Shown: positions 8,349 through 16,810 of the stretch, one piece after another | How positions within the stretch are numbered: position 1 is the first letter of the stretch | Layout of the letters: each line of letters opens with the position of its first letter | Assembly (NCBI RefSeq): GCF_900128995.1 | Contig: NZ_FQUE01000001.1 | Coordinates: forward strand, 992,001-1,056,000 | DNA: 64,000 nt | From: Loktanella atrilutea | Lineage (GTDB): Bacteria > Pseudomonadota > Alphaproteobacteria > Rhodobacterales > Rhodobacteraceae | Direction: 5' to 3' | Made by a program: the position numbers and the translations under genes | The notes under the pieces: model-generated | The model's database searches: none | Seen by the model: the letters and a program-made list of their open reading frames with translations, nothing else | What the model was told of the DNA's origin: nothing

Positions 8349-9482
8349 CTAGGGTGCGGCGCCGGCAAACTCAAGCCGCAGGGCATCCCGATTCAGCGCC
8401 AGCCAATAGAGCAGCGTGATCCCCGGACCGACGGCAATTTCGCCCGAGGCGACGTGGCCAAGCGCCTGATCCAGCGTCAGAACGTGCAGCGCCAGATCCT
8501 CGTGCTCGCTGTCCAGTCCACCGGTGTAGCGCTGCAGGTCCGGCAGATCGCAGAACCCCACGAAACAGTGAAAGTAGTCGGTGGCATTTCCCGGCGACGG
8601 ATAGTGCGACGTGACGTGCCGCAGGGTCACGTCCAGCCCCGCCTCCTCCCGCGTTTCGCGTAGGGCGCTGTCCGTTGGCGTCTCGAAGGCGTCGATCATG
8701 CCGGCGACGGGTTCCAGCATCCACGGGTTCGGATCGCCGCGTTCCAGCACGCCCATGCGGATCTGCTCGACCAGCACGACACGGTCGCGGACCGGATCGT
8801 AGGGCATCACCATCACCGCATCGACGCCGACCATGACCTCTCGCGGCAAGGGCCCCTGCCGGCCCCCGTCGAAACGGCTGTGGGTGACGTCGAAGCCCTG
8901 CAGGCGAAAGAAGCGGCCCAGCGGCGCGGCCCGGTTTGCGACGCTGACATCGCCGGGCCCGGCCGCGTGGCGCAGGTCGGCAGGCCGCCGGTCCATGGCC
9001 GCCAGATGCCGCGCCCAGGCGCGTTTCAGCATGACAGGATACTGCCAGCGCAGGTTGGCGGGACTCGGGCGGGTCTCTTGCGCAAAGATCTCGGTCGCCG
9101 CCGCCACGCAGACCGTGCCGCAGCGGACCTGCCACACCTCGAACGACCACTCCCCCGGCGCCGCCATCAGCGTCGCGGGCGGCTGCCACATCAGCGCCTC
9201 GGCATCGGTGCCGTCCGGCAGCGCCACGGTGACCGTGATCAGCGCATAGTCATGGGCGCCCTCGTAAAGCGCCAGCCGGTCCATCTGGTCAGGGGTCAGG
9301 TCGCGCCAAAGCAGACCGGTGGCCACCGCATCCGACTGGCTGACGATCATCGGGATGACGTCATCGGCCACGGGGCGCACCGCATGGCCCCGCAGGATGG
9401 CCGGCGTCACATGCCCCGCGTCACCGGCGACCGCCTGCCGCAGCGCCGGATCGCGCAGCGTGCCGTAGACGAAGACATCCAT
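8349..9482 (-). CDS. trgB: TrgB: gamma-glutamylcyclotransferase-like plus Nudix hydrolase fusion
   Basis: A two-domain protein of 377 residues. The N-terminal part begins MDVFVYGTLRDPALRQ, the signature of the AIG2/gamma-glutamylcyclotransferase fold (residues 1-110). The C-terminal half is a Nudix hydrolase with an intact box (GMIDAFETPTDSALRETREEAG, near residues 260-281, matching Gx5Ex7REUxEExGU), of the ADP-ribose pyrophosphatase type. It abuts trgA, whose stop is directly next to this ATG, and cysK follows after 36 bp. This gene order matches the R. sphaeroides tellurite-resistance locus, where trgB was named. The biochemical substrate is unknown; nucleoside-diphosphate sugar hydrolysis is the family expectation. 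Confidence 0.88.
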   Translation of the reverse strand: MDVFVYGTLRDPALRQAVAGDAGHVTPAILRGHAVRPVADDVIPMIVSQSDAVATGLLWRDLTPDQMDRLALYEGAHDYALITVTVALPDGTDAEALMWQPPATLMAAPGEWSFEVWQVRCGTVCVAAATEIFAQETRPSPANLRWQYPVMLKRAWARHLAAMDRRPADLRHAAGPGDVSVANRAAPLGRFFRLQGFDVTHSRFDGGRQGPLPREVMVGVDAVMVMPYDPVRDRVVLVEQIRMGVLERGDPNPWMLEPVAGMIDAFETPTDSALRETREEAGLDVTLRHVTSHYPSPGNATDYFHCFVGFCDLPDLQRYTGGLDSEHEDLALHVLTLDQALGHVASGEIAVGPGITLLYWLALNRDALRLEFAGAAP

Positions 9483-9923
9483 TCAGCGATACCGCTTGCC
9501 GAGGGCATCCGTCAGCACCCCCGCCACGATGCCGCCGCCCAGCAGGACGATCAACGTCAGGGGCGCGTAGAACTGCGCGGCATAATCCACCATGATCCCG
9601 AAGGTCGAAATCACCGCGTCCATCGGCCCGTCGTAACGGCCCCGCATGGATGCCCTCACCATCTCATGCCCCGACAGCGCGAAGATGACCCAGAAGGCCA
9701 GCAGCGCGGCGGAGCTCAGGCCGGTCCCGATGGCAACACCCGTCCCCTGCCCGGTCCGGGGTCCGGCAAAGATCCAGCCGGTCAGCACGCCCACGCCGCC
9801 GCACAGGGCGAACCAGAATTTCGGAACCGGCGAGTCACCGAAGAACGGCAGCAGCAGGACAGACAGAATGCCCGCTAGGATGCCGAAGGATATCGCCCCC
9901 GCGAGGCGCCCGAAGGTGGGCAT
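9483..9923 (-). CDS. trgA: TrgA family tellurite-resistance membrane protein
   Basis: A 146-residue integral membrane protein with about four hydrophobic helices (residues 8-27, 35-52, 65-85, 117-137). It starts MPTFGRLAGAISFG and contains the family-typical stretches GVGVLTGWIFAGPRTGQGTG and FYAPLTLIVLLGGGIVAG. A strong ribosome site (GGAAAGGGA) precedes the ATG. It heads the unit trgA-trgB-cysK-mscS-alaX. The family was named for tellurite resistance in Rhodobacter; its molecular role is not established. Confidence 0.85.
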   Translation of the reverse strand: MPTFGRLAGAISFGILAGILSVLLLPFFGDSPVPKFWFALCGGVGVLTGWIFAGPRTGQGTGVAIGTGLSSAALLAFWVIFALSGHEMVRASMRGRYDGPMDAVISTFGIMVDYAAQFYAPLTLIVLLGGGIVAGVLTDALGKRYR

Positions 9924-9945
9924 GTACGTTCCCTTTCCGCGCGCG

Positions 9946-11154
9946 TCAGGCGGCGCGCGTGATCGTGATCTGCGTCACGTCGCAGTTTTCACTGGCGAAG
10001 GTCGCGGCACAAGAGGTCAGGTAGAAGTTCCACATGCGCCGGAACCTCTCGTCGAAGCCGAGCGCCGCGACCTTGTCCCACCGCGCGTTGAAGGTCTCGT
10101 GCCAGCGCCGCAGGGTCTGGTCGTAGCTGTGACCGAACTCGATCGATTTGACGACCGACAGGCCGTTGCGCGCGATGACCTCGCGCAGCTTGCCGGGGCT
10201 GGGCAGCATGCCGCCCGGAAAGATGTATTTCTGGATGAAGTCGGGGCCACGCTTGTAGACCTCCCACCGGCGATCGGCGACGGTGATGATCTGCAAGGTG
10301 GCATTGCGCCCCGGCTTCAACCGGTCGCGCACCGCCTTGAAATAGACCGGCCAATACTGCTCGCCCACCGCCTCGAACATCTCAATGCTGGCAATGCCGT
10401 CGTAGGTCCCGGTCTCGTCCCGATAATCCTGCAGCTTGAAGGTGACGCGGTCTGAAAGCCCTGCCTTTTCAATGCGGTCCACCGCGTAATTGAACTGCTC
10501 CTTGCTGATGGTCAGGCCGGTCACATGCAGCCCCCGCTCTGCCGCGGCATATTCGGCGAAACCACCCCAGCCGCAGCCGATCTCGAGGACATGATCGCCC
10601 GGCCGCACGTCCATCTGGTCGACCATGGAGGCATATTTGGCGATCTGGGCCTTCTCCATGCTTTCCTGACCGGTGTCGAAGATCGCCGAAGAATAGGTCA
10701 TCGTGTCGTCGAGCCAGAGGCCGTAGAAATCGTTGCCCAGATCGTAGTGATATTCGATGTTCCTGCGGGCCTGCTTCTTGGAATTGCTCTGCAGCCAGAA
10801 GCGGATGCGCTCGAAAGTGCGGACGAGGAACTGGCCGGGAAAGCCGTCATAGATCTCCTCTGCATCGTCGTGGATCAGGTCCATGAAGGCCATCAGGTCC
10901 GGCGTCGACCACCAGCCGTCAAGGTAGGCGTCGCAGAACCCCAGATCCCCCTCGCGCACGATGCGGGCGAAAAGATCGGGGTTATGGACCGTGATTTCCG
11001 CCACGTGCCCGGCGTCGCGTCCTTCGGCCCGAAAGTGCCGACCGTCCGGCAGGATCACGTCGATCCGGCCACGCTTCAGCGAATCCATCATCTTGAAAAC
11101 CGCCGGAAAATAGCGCGGCAGGCCGGTCTGGCCTTCGGTGGTCGTCAAAATCAT
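9946..11154 (-). CDS. cfa: Cyclopropane-fatty-acyl-phospholipid synthase
   Basis: SAM-dependent enzyme that methylenates cis double bonds of membrane phospholipid acyl chains. The SAM motif VLEIGCGWGGFAEYAA lies near residue 180. The C-terminal catalytic part contains ASIEMFEAVGEQYWPVYF and FIQKYIFPGGMLPS, both characteristic of the family. The N-terminal FARIVREGDLGFCDAYLDGWW is the lipid-binding domain of CFA synthases. The start at MILTTTEGQ is chosen because AGGACC precedes it and homologues begin this way; an upstream ATG at 11238 would add 28 atypical residues. A desaturase is divergent and a photolyase is nearby, fitting a membrane/light-stress neighbourhood. Confidence 0.92.
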   Translation of the reverse strand: MILTTTEGQTGLPRYFPAVFKMMDSLKRGRIDVILPDGRHFRAEGRDAGHVAEITVHNPDLFARIVREGDLGFCDAYLDGWWSTPDLMAFMDLIHDDAEEIYDGFPGQFLVRTFERIRFWLQSNSKKQARRNIEYHYDLGNDFYGLWLDDTMTYSSAIFDTGQESMEKAQIAKYASMVDQMDVRPGDHVLEIGCGWGGFAEYAAAERGLHVTGLTISKEQFNYAVDRIEKAGLSDRVTFKLQDYRDETGTYDGIASIEMFEAVGEQYWPVYFKAVRDRLKPGRNATLQIITVADRRWEVYKRGPDFIQKYIFPGGMLPSPGKLREVIARNGLSVVKSIEFGHSYDQTLRRWHETFNARWDKVAALGFDERFRRMWNFYLTSCAATFASENCDVTQITITRAA

Positions 11155-11364
11155 GCGTGGTCCTGTCTGTCCTGTGACATCTCTGCGGCGGATATCTTGT
11201 TCGGTTTTAATGTTTTGCCGTGGGAAGTCACGCCGCACGGTTCAGAAAGTTGCACCATCCGACCCGCCGTGACGGAAGGTCGCGCGGCGTGGGCCATTCC
11301 GGATCATGCCGTCGAATTTACTTGTTTCCAACCATATCTCGTTTATCGCAGGCACATTGACCCA

Positions 11365-12405
11365 ATGGACAGTCACAAGACAATGTCACGGACGACCTCT
11401 CTGCCGCCCGATGCTACCGCTGCGCGCGATTGGGTGCGCATCCTTGCCGCCTATCGCGATCCCGACATCCGGCGCAGCAGCTTCGAACTTGCGATCACCG
11501 TCGCGGGCTTCGTGACGCTCTGGGTTGCAGCCTGGTTCGCGGTTCAGGTCAGCTGGCCGCTTGCCGTGGCGCTCGGCATCGTCAACGGCGGCTTCCTCGT
11601 GCGGTTGTTCGCGATCCAGCACGACTGCGGGCACGGGTCCTTTTTCACCAACCGACACCTCAGCGACTGGACAGGCCGCATTCTCGGGATCGTGACGCTG
11701 ACGCCCTACGATGTCTGGCGTCGCACCCATGCGCTGCACCACAGCCACGCGGGCAACCTCGACCGGCGCGGGATCGGCGACGTGCATACGCTGACACTGG
11801 CGGAATACCGCGCGCTGTCGCCATTTCAGGCCTTCATGTACCGGGTCTATCGCCACCCGCTGGTGATGTTCGGCCTTGGGCCCACGTGGTTGTTCTTTGT
11901 CCAGAACCGCCTGCCGCTGGGTCTGATGACCGCCGGGCGCAGCTACTGGGTATCGGCCATGGTGACGAACCTCGCCATTGCCGCGGCACTGGTGCTGATC
12001 GTCTGGTTCGGCGGCTGGCTGGCGCTGGCCTGCGTGTTTTTCCCGCCGACGCTGGTGGCCGCCTCGGCGGGTGTCTGGCTGTTTTACGTCCAGCACCAGT
12101 TCGAGACGACGCATTGGGAACAGGACCCCGACTGGCAGCTGCACGAGGCGGCCCTGCATGGCAGTTCGCACTACGACCTGCCACTGGTCCTGCGCTGGAT
12201 GACCGCCAACATCGGCATCCACCACGTGCATCACCTGTACAGCCGCATCCCCTTCTATCGCCTGCCCGACGTGCTGCGCGATCATCGCGAACTGGTGGAG
12301 GTCAGCCGCATGACCCTGCGCGAAAGTCTGAAATGCGCCTCGCTCGACCTGTGGGACGCCGACAGCAACCGCCTGATCTCGTTCCGGCAGGCCCACGCGG
12401 CCTAG
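11365..12405 (+). CDS. Fatty acid desaturase (membrane di-iron)
   Basis: A 346-residue integral membrane desaturase. The three histidine boxes that bind the di-iron centre are present: HDCGH near residue 86, HALHHSH near residue 124, and HHVHH near residue 287. Hydrophobic helix pairs lie between them. It inserts double bonds into acyl lipids, of the DesA/omega-6 type by similarity. The frame is open for over 800 bp upstream, but that part is antisense to cfa. The ATG at 11365 (MDSHKTM) or 11383 (MSRTTSLP) is the plausible start; neither has a strong ribosome site. The stop codon shares a CTAG palindrome with the stop of the convergent photolyase gene. Confidence 0.88.
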   Translation: MDSHKTMSRTTSLPPDATAARDWVRILAAYRDPDIRRSSFELAITVAGFVTLWVAAWFAVQVSWPLAVALGIVNGGFLVRLFAIQHDCGHGSFFTNRHLSDWTGRILGIVTLTPYDVWRRTHALHHSHAGNLDRRGIGDVHTLTLAEYRALSPFQAFMYRVYRHPLVMFGLGPTWLFFVQNRLPLGLMTAGRSYWVSAMVTNLAIAAALVLIVWFGGWLALACVFFPPTLVAASAGVWLFYVQHQFETTHWEQDPDWQLHEAALHGSSHYDLPLVLRWMTANIGIHHVHHLYSRIPFYRLPDVLRDHRELVEVSRMTLRESLKCASLDLWDADSNRLISFRQAHAA

Positions 12406-13823
12406 AAGTCGCGGTTTTCGTAGGCCTCCAGCGCGGCCTTGCGGCCATCCTCGGCCGTGACGACCGGATCGGGATAGGCGTCGTCGGGCGACATGTTCCA
12501 GTGCAGCGGGATCGCGTCGTAAAAAGCCAGCGCGGTCTTCGACGGGTTTTCGTACTCCTCGGCCAGCCACGCCTTGACGTAGTCGCGGTCCTTGTCGAAC
12601 TTGTCGAGCTGCGTCACCGGATTGAACACCCGGAAGTAGGGCGTGGCATCGGGCCCCGACCCCGCGGACCATTGCCAGCCCAGCGCGTTGTTCGCCGGGT
12701 CCCAGTCGATCAACTGGTCCGCGAACCAGTCGAGCCCGATCTTCCAGTGGCACATCAGGTGCTTGGTCAGATAACTGGCGACGATCATCCGGCCCCGGTT
12801 GTGCATCCGTCCCGTGACCTGCAGCTCTCGCATCGCCGCGTCGACGAAGCGGATACCCGTGCGTGCCTGCTTCCAGGCCTTGACCTCTGCCAGACGTTCG
12901 TCGGTTTTCCACGGAAAACTGTCCCAGTCCTCGCGCCAGTTGCCGCTGGTCAGGCGCGGCGTATGGTGGATCAGGTGGTAGGCGAACTCACGCCAGACAA
13001 GCTCCTTCAGGAACGTCTCCGCATCCGACTTGCCATCGTGCAGGGCACGCCAGCCCGCATGCCAGCAGGCCAGCGGGCTGATCTCTCCGTAGGTCAGATT
13101 TTCCGACAGGCCAGAGGTGCCGTCGACGCCCGGAATGTCCCGGGCCGCCTTGTAGTCGTCGATCCGGTGGGCGATGAAGGCGCCCAGCCGGTGGCTGGCC
13201 GCGCTTTCGCCCACGGTGCAGCGGGGCAGCACCACGTCGTGCCCGCGCTGCATGTCGGCCCCCATTCGCCAGTCGTCCAGATCGCCGGACGCGGGCCACG
13301 CATCGGGTGCCGGAACCTTTGACGGTGCGCTCAGCGTGCCGGGAAGGTCACGGTCACGCACCGCCTTCCACATCGGCGTATAGACCTTGTAGAAGCCTCC
13401 GGTCTGGGTCTCGACCGTCCAAGGCTCGAACAGCAGATGACCCGCGAAGCTTTGGGCGTCGATGCCATCGTCCTTCAGCCCGGATTTCACGGTGGTATCC
13501 CGCCCCTTGGCGTCAGGATCGTAAAGGCGCGACCAGTAGACGGCGGTCGCACCCGTCTCTGCGATGACATCGCGCAGAACGTCAAGCGCGCGGCCCTTGC
13601 GCAGGATCAGGCGTGACCCCTTGTCGGCAAGACTCTCGTGCAGCGCCGCGACCGACAGGCCAAGCCGGAACCGGGGGGCAGCGCCCTGCCCGGCCACGAC
13701 CTCGTCATGGATGAACAGCGGAATGACCGGGCGGCCGGTCTTGCACGCTTCGGTCAGGGCGGGATGGTCGCCAAGGCGCAGATCGCGCCGGAACCACATG
13801 ATGATGGGGGTTTTGTCGCTCAT
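12402..13823 (-). CDS. phrB: Deoxyribodipyrimidine photolyase (cryptochrome/photolyase family)
   Basis: A 473-residue FAD-dependent, light-driven repair enzyme for cyclobutane pyrimidine dimers. The N-terminal antenna-binding Rossmann domain begins IIMWFRRDLRLGDHPAL. The FAD-binding domain contains LTSGNWREDWDSFPW, TGIRFVDAAMRELQVTGRMHNRGRMIVASYLTKHL, and WDPANNALGWQWSAGSGPDATPYFRVFNP, with the conserved Trp and Asn residues of class I photolyases. Length is normal. It converges on the desaturase gene with a 4-bp overlap. A divergent gene is absent, so it has its own promoter between 13824 and the BCCT stop at 13896. Confidence 0.94.
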   Translation of the reverse strand: MSDKTPIIMWFRRDLRLGDHPALTEACKTGRPVIPLFIHDEVVAGQGAAPRFRLGLSVAALHESLADKGSRLILRKGRALDVLRDVIAETGATAVYWSRLYDPDAKGRDTTVKSGLKDDGIDAQSFAGHLLFEPWTVETQTGGFYKVYTPMWKAVRDRDLPGTLSAPSKVPAPDAWPASGDLDDWRMGADMQRGHDVVLPRCTVGESAASHRLGAFIAHRIDDYKAARDIPGVDGTSGLSENLTYGEISPLACWHAGWRALHDGKSDAETFLKELVWREFAYHLIHHTPRLTSGNWREDWDSFPWKTDERLAEVKAWKQARTGIRFVDAAMRELQVTGRMHNRGRMIVASYLTKHLMCHWKIGLDWFADQLIDWDPANNALGWQWSAGSGPDATPYFRVFNPVTQLDKFDKDRDYVKAWLAEEYENPSKTALAFYDAIPLHWNMSPDDAYPDPVVTAEDGRKAALEAYENRDF

Positions 13824-13861
13824 GCCCCGAACCTAGTGCGCGGCGGCGGGGATCAACGGCA

Positions 13862-13887
13862 GGCGGGCGGCAAAAATGCCGCCCGCC
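13862..13887 (-). terminator. Stem-loop downstream of BCCT transporter
   Basis: A perfect 10-bp GC stem (GGCGGGCGGC / GCCGCCCGCC) with an A-rich six-base loop lies 8 bp past the BCCT gene stop. There is no U-tract, so it may be a weak terminator or a 3' protective hairpin. Confidence 0.5.
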
Positions 13888-13895
13888 CGGGGTCT

Positions 13896-15536
13896 TCAGG
13901 TATTCGCGCGTTCCGACTGCAACCCGCGATAGATCGCCACGCACATGACCAGCAGCACGATCGTGAACGGCAGCCCGGTCGAGATGACCATGGATTGCAG
14001 CGACTGCAGGCCACCGGCCGACAGCAGCAGCACGATGGCCACGGCGCCTTCGAACAGGCACCAGAACACCCGCTGCGGCACCGGGGCGTCGACCTTGCCG
14101 CCCGCGGTGATCGTGTCGATGACCAGAGAGCCGGAGTCCGACGAGGTCACGAAAAACACGATCACCAGCACCACGCCGATCAGCGAGGTGATCGTGGTCA
14201 GGGGCAGCGCCTCCAGCATCTTGAACAGCTGGCGCGGCAGTTCCGCATCCTGCGCAAGCGTGTAGCCGTCCTGCACGACCTGGCTGATCGCCACGCCGCC
14301 GAAGACGCTCATCCACAGCACGCAGACGAGGCTGGGGATCAGCAGAACGCAGGTGATGAACTCGCGCACCGTGCGGCCACGGCTGACGCGGGCGATGAAC
14401 ATGCCGACGAAGGGCGACCAGCTGATCCACCACGCCCAGTAGAAGGACGTCCAGCCCTGGACGAAGTTGGTGTCGGCCCGGCCGATCGGGTTGGCCAGCG
14501 CCGGCAGGTACTCGACATAAGCCAGCAGGCTTGACCCGAAGGTCGTCAGGATTGCCAGCGTCGGCCCGACCAGCAGCACGAAGACCAGCAGCAGGAAGGC
14601 GAGCCCCATGTTGATCTCGGACAGGATCTTGACCCCACCGTCGAGGCCCCGCAGCACCGAGATCAGCGCGATCGAGGTGATGCCGGTGATCAGCAGGACC
14701 TCTGTCGTGTTGCCGATCGGCAAGCCGAAGACCTCGTTCAGGCCGGCGTTCGCCTGTGTGGCACCAAAGCCCAGCGAGGTGGCCAGACCGAAGAGCGTGG
14801 CGAAGACCGCCAGCGTGTCGATGATGTGACCCGGCCAGCCCCAGACCCGCTCGCCCAGCAGCGGGTAGAAGGCGGACCGCATCGTCAGCGGCAGACCCTT
14901 GTTGTAGCTGAAGAGCGCCAGCGCCAGACCCACGACCGCATAGATCGCCCAAGGGTGCAGACCCCAGTGGAAGATGGTCGCCGCCATGCCAAGGCGCGCC
15001 GCCTCCGCCGCGTTGCCCGCCGCGGCACCCAGCGGCGCCCAGTCGGTGCGTACACCGCCTTCGGCCGTCGTGCCGCCCAGCGCGGTCGAGAAGTGGGTCA
15101 GCGGTTCCGACACGCCGTAGAACATCAGGCCGATGCCCATGCCCGCGGCGAACAGCATCGAGAACCAGCCGAGGTAGGTATAGTCAGCCGTTGCTGCCTT
15201 GCCGCCCAGACGCACCTTGCCCAGCGGCGAGACGATCAGAAACAGGCAGAACAGCACGAAGATGTTGGCGGCGGTCAGGAAAAACCAGTCGAAGCCTTTC
15301 GTGACACTGGAAAACAGCCAGCTGAACACCGCGCCGGATTGCTCCGGCAGGGCCAGCGTATAGAAGACGAACGCCACGACGGCGGTCGCCGAGATGCCGA
15401 ACACCGGGTTGTGGATGTCGAAGCCAAGGCCTGCGACCTTGCCTTCGAAGTTGTCCTGACCGATCGTGTAGTCCGTATCGATCAGGTCGGCCTTGCCGTC
15501 CGGGGCCGGTATCCCCTCGCTCGACATGTCGCTCAT
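13896..15536 (-). CDS. BCCT family betaine/choline/DMSP-type transporter
   Basis: A 546-residue secondary transporter with about twelve membrane helices. The BCCT signature is present near residue 360 (WAWWISWSPFVGMFIARVSRGRT), and the substrate-site helix GMGIGLMFYGVSEPL lies near residue 130. The family imports quaternary ammonium or sulfonium compounds such as glycine betaine, carnitine, choline and DMSP. Lying next to dmdA-acuI on the same strand, it is a good candidate DMSP importer, but that is inference from position. The start MSDMSSEG is preferred over an upstream ATG because AAAGGA precedes it. No cytoplasmic C-terminal osmosensor extension is evident. Confidence 0.92.
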   Translation of the reverse strand: MSDMSSEGIPAPDGKADLIDTDYTIGQDNFEGKVAGLGFDIHNPVFGISATAVVAFVFYTLALPEQSGAVFSWLFSSVTKGFDWFFLTAANIFVLFCLFLIVSPLGKVRLGGKAATADYTYLGWFSMLFAAGMGIGLMFYGVSEPLTHFSTALGGTTAEGGVRTDWAPLGAAAGNAAEAARLGMAATIFHWGLHPWAIYAVVGLALALFSYNKGLPLTMRSAFYPLLGERVWGWPGHIIDTLAVFATLFGLATSLGFGATQANAGLNEVFGLPIGNTTEVLLITGITSIALISVLRGLDGGVKILSEINMGLAFLLLVFVLLVGPTLAILTTFGSSLLAYVEYLPALANPIGRADTNFVQGWTSFYWAWWISWSPFVGMFIARVSRGRTVREFITCVLLIPSLVCVLWMSVFGGVAISQVVQDGYTLAQDAELPRQLFKMLEALPLTTITSLIGVVLVIVFFVTSSDSGSLVIDTITAGGKVDAPVPQRVFWCLFEGAVAIVLLLSAGGLQSLQSMVISTGLPFTIVLLVMCVAIYRGLQSERANT

Positions 15537-15744
15537 GCACACATCCTTTCTTGTTGATTGACAGAGCGCCTGTATCACGTTCGTCGGCGGAATCCCACCG
15601 ATGCTTTACGGTCATGCCGCAAGGCCTTTGGATTACTCGAAATTAAGAGTGGCCGCGACCGCGAGCCGACCGGCGGAACCAGTCCACAGGCGGCCCGCCG
15701 TCCGCACCGTGTTCCCTGCGGGATTCGCGACCGCTGCGCCGGCG

Positions 15745-16728
15745 TCAGCCGTTGACGTCGACCACGACCCGTCCGCGCACCTGCCCCTGCAGGATCTCGG
15801 CGCCAAGGCGCGGCAGGTCCGACAGGGTGGCGGGCGTGATCATCGCCTCCAGCTTGTCCATCGGCAGGTCGGTGGCAATCCGCGACCACGCACGCACCCG
15901 ATTGTCATAGGGCTGCATCACGCTGTCGATGCCCAGCAGGTTCACGCCGCGCAGCAGGAACGGGATGACCGTGGCGGGCAGGTTCGCCCCCCCGGCCAGC
16001 CCCACCGCGGCGACGGAGGCGCCGTATTCCATCTGCCCCAGCACCCGCGCCAGCATCGCGCCGCCCACCGCATCGATGCAGCCCCCCCAGCGCTCGGCCT
16101 CCAGCGGTTTCTTGACGGTCTCGGCAAGCTCCCCCCGCGCGACGATCTCCGTCGCGCCAAGGTCGCGCAGGTAATCCGCCCCTTCAGGCCGCCCGGTCAC
16201 CGCGGCGACCCGGTGACCCAGTTTGCTCAGGATCGCCGTCGCCACGGACCCCACACCGCCAGAGGCGCCGGTCACCAGCACCGGGCCTGCCGTGATGCCG
16301 TGATCCTCCAGCGCCATGACAGCCAGCATCGCTGTGAAACCGGCCGTGCCCACGGCCATCGCCTGACGTGTCGTCAGACCTTCGGGCAGCGGCACCAGCC
16401 AGTCGGCCTTGACGCGCGCCTTCTGCGCGTAGCCGCCCCAGTGTGCCTCGCCCACCCGCCAGCCGGTCAGCACGACCTTGTCACCCGCCTTGTAGCGGTC
16501 ATCGTCAGAGGCTTCGACCGTGCCCGCGAAATCGATCCCCGGCACGTGGGGATAGGTCCGCACCAGCCCGCCCCCCGGCCCGATGCACAGCCCGTCCTTG
16601 TAGTTCACGGTCGAAAAGTCGACCGCGACCGTCACCTCGCCCGCGGGCAAACGATCCGTGTCGATCTGCTGGACAGCAGCATGAGTCTTGCCGTCTTCGC
16701 CCTTCTCCACGATCATTGCATTGAACAT
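15745..16728 (-). CDS. acuI: Acrylyl-CoA reductase (NADPH), AcuI
   Basis: A 327-residue medium-chain reductase of the YhdH/AcuI group. In DMSP-degrading bacteria AcuI reduces toxic acryloyl-CoA to propionyl-CoA. Visible features are DFSTVNYKDGLCI near residue 40, PHVPGIDFAGTV, and the NADPH loop VTGASGGVGSVA near residue 150. ATRH-type zinc ligands are absent, as expected for this zinc-free subgroup. The ATG is preceded by AAGGAGG; the frame extends upstream but only through repeat sequence. It follows dmdA by 82 bp on the same strand, the dmdA-acuI pairing widespread in Roseobacter-group bacteria. Confidence 0.92.
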   Translation of the reverse strand: MFNAMIVEKGEDGKTHAAVQQIDTDRLPAGEVTVAVDFSTVNYKDGLCIGPGGGLVRTYPHVPGIDFAGTVEASDDDRYKAGDKVVLTGWRVGEAHWGGYAQKARVKADWLVPLPEGLTTRQAMAVGTAGFTAMLAVMALEDHGITAGPVLVTGASGGVGSVATAILSKLGHRVAAVTGRPEGADYLRDLGATEIVARGELAETVKKPLEAERWGGCIDAVGGAMLARVLGQMEYGASVAAVGLAGGANLPATVIPFLLRGVNLLGIDSVMQPYDNRVRAWSRIATDLPMDKLEAMITPATLSDLPRLGAEILQGQVRGRVVVDVNG

Positions 16729-16755
16729 GTCGTCCTCCTTGCGCGGGACTCCGGT

Positions 16756-16797
16756 CCTCGCTTTTTTCCAAATACTCCCGCCGGAGGCTCCGGCCCC
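16756..16797 (-). repeat. Intergenic repeat copy F (AAATACTCC variant)
   Basis: Located between acuI and dmdA. The 33 bases 16756-16788 are identical to 44628-44660: a T-rich tract (CTCGCTTTTTTCC), AAATACTCCCG and a CCGGAGGC half-hairpin. It belongs to the window-wide family described in the findings. The strand assignment follows the host operon only. Confidence 0.75.
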
Positions 16798-16810
16798 CGC
16801 CCACGTCGCC

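Noticed and set aside
10525-11364. 840-bp in-frame extension upstream of the desaturase
   Set aside because: It is antisense to the CFA synthase gene and its translation does not resemble desaturase N-termini; the real start is at 11365 or 11383.
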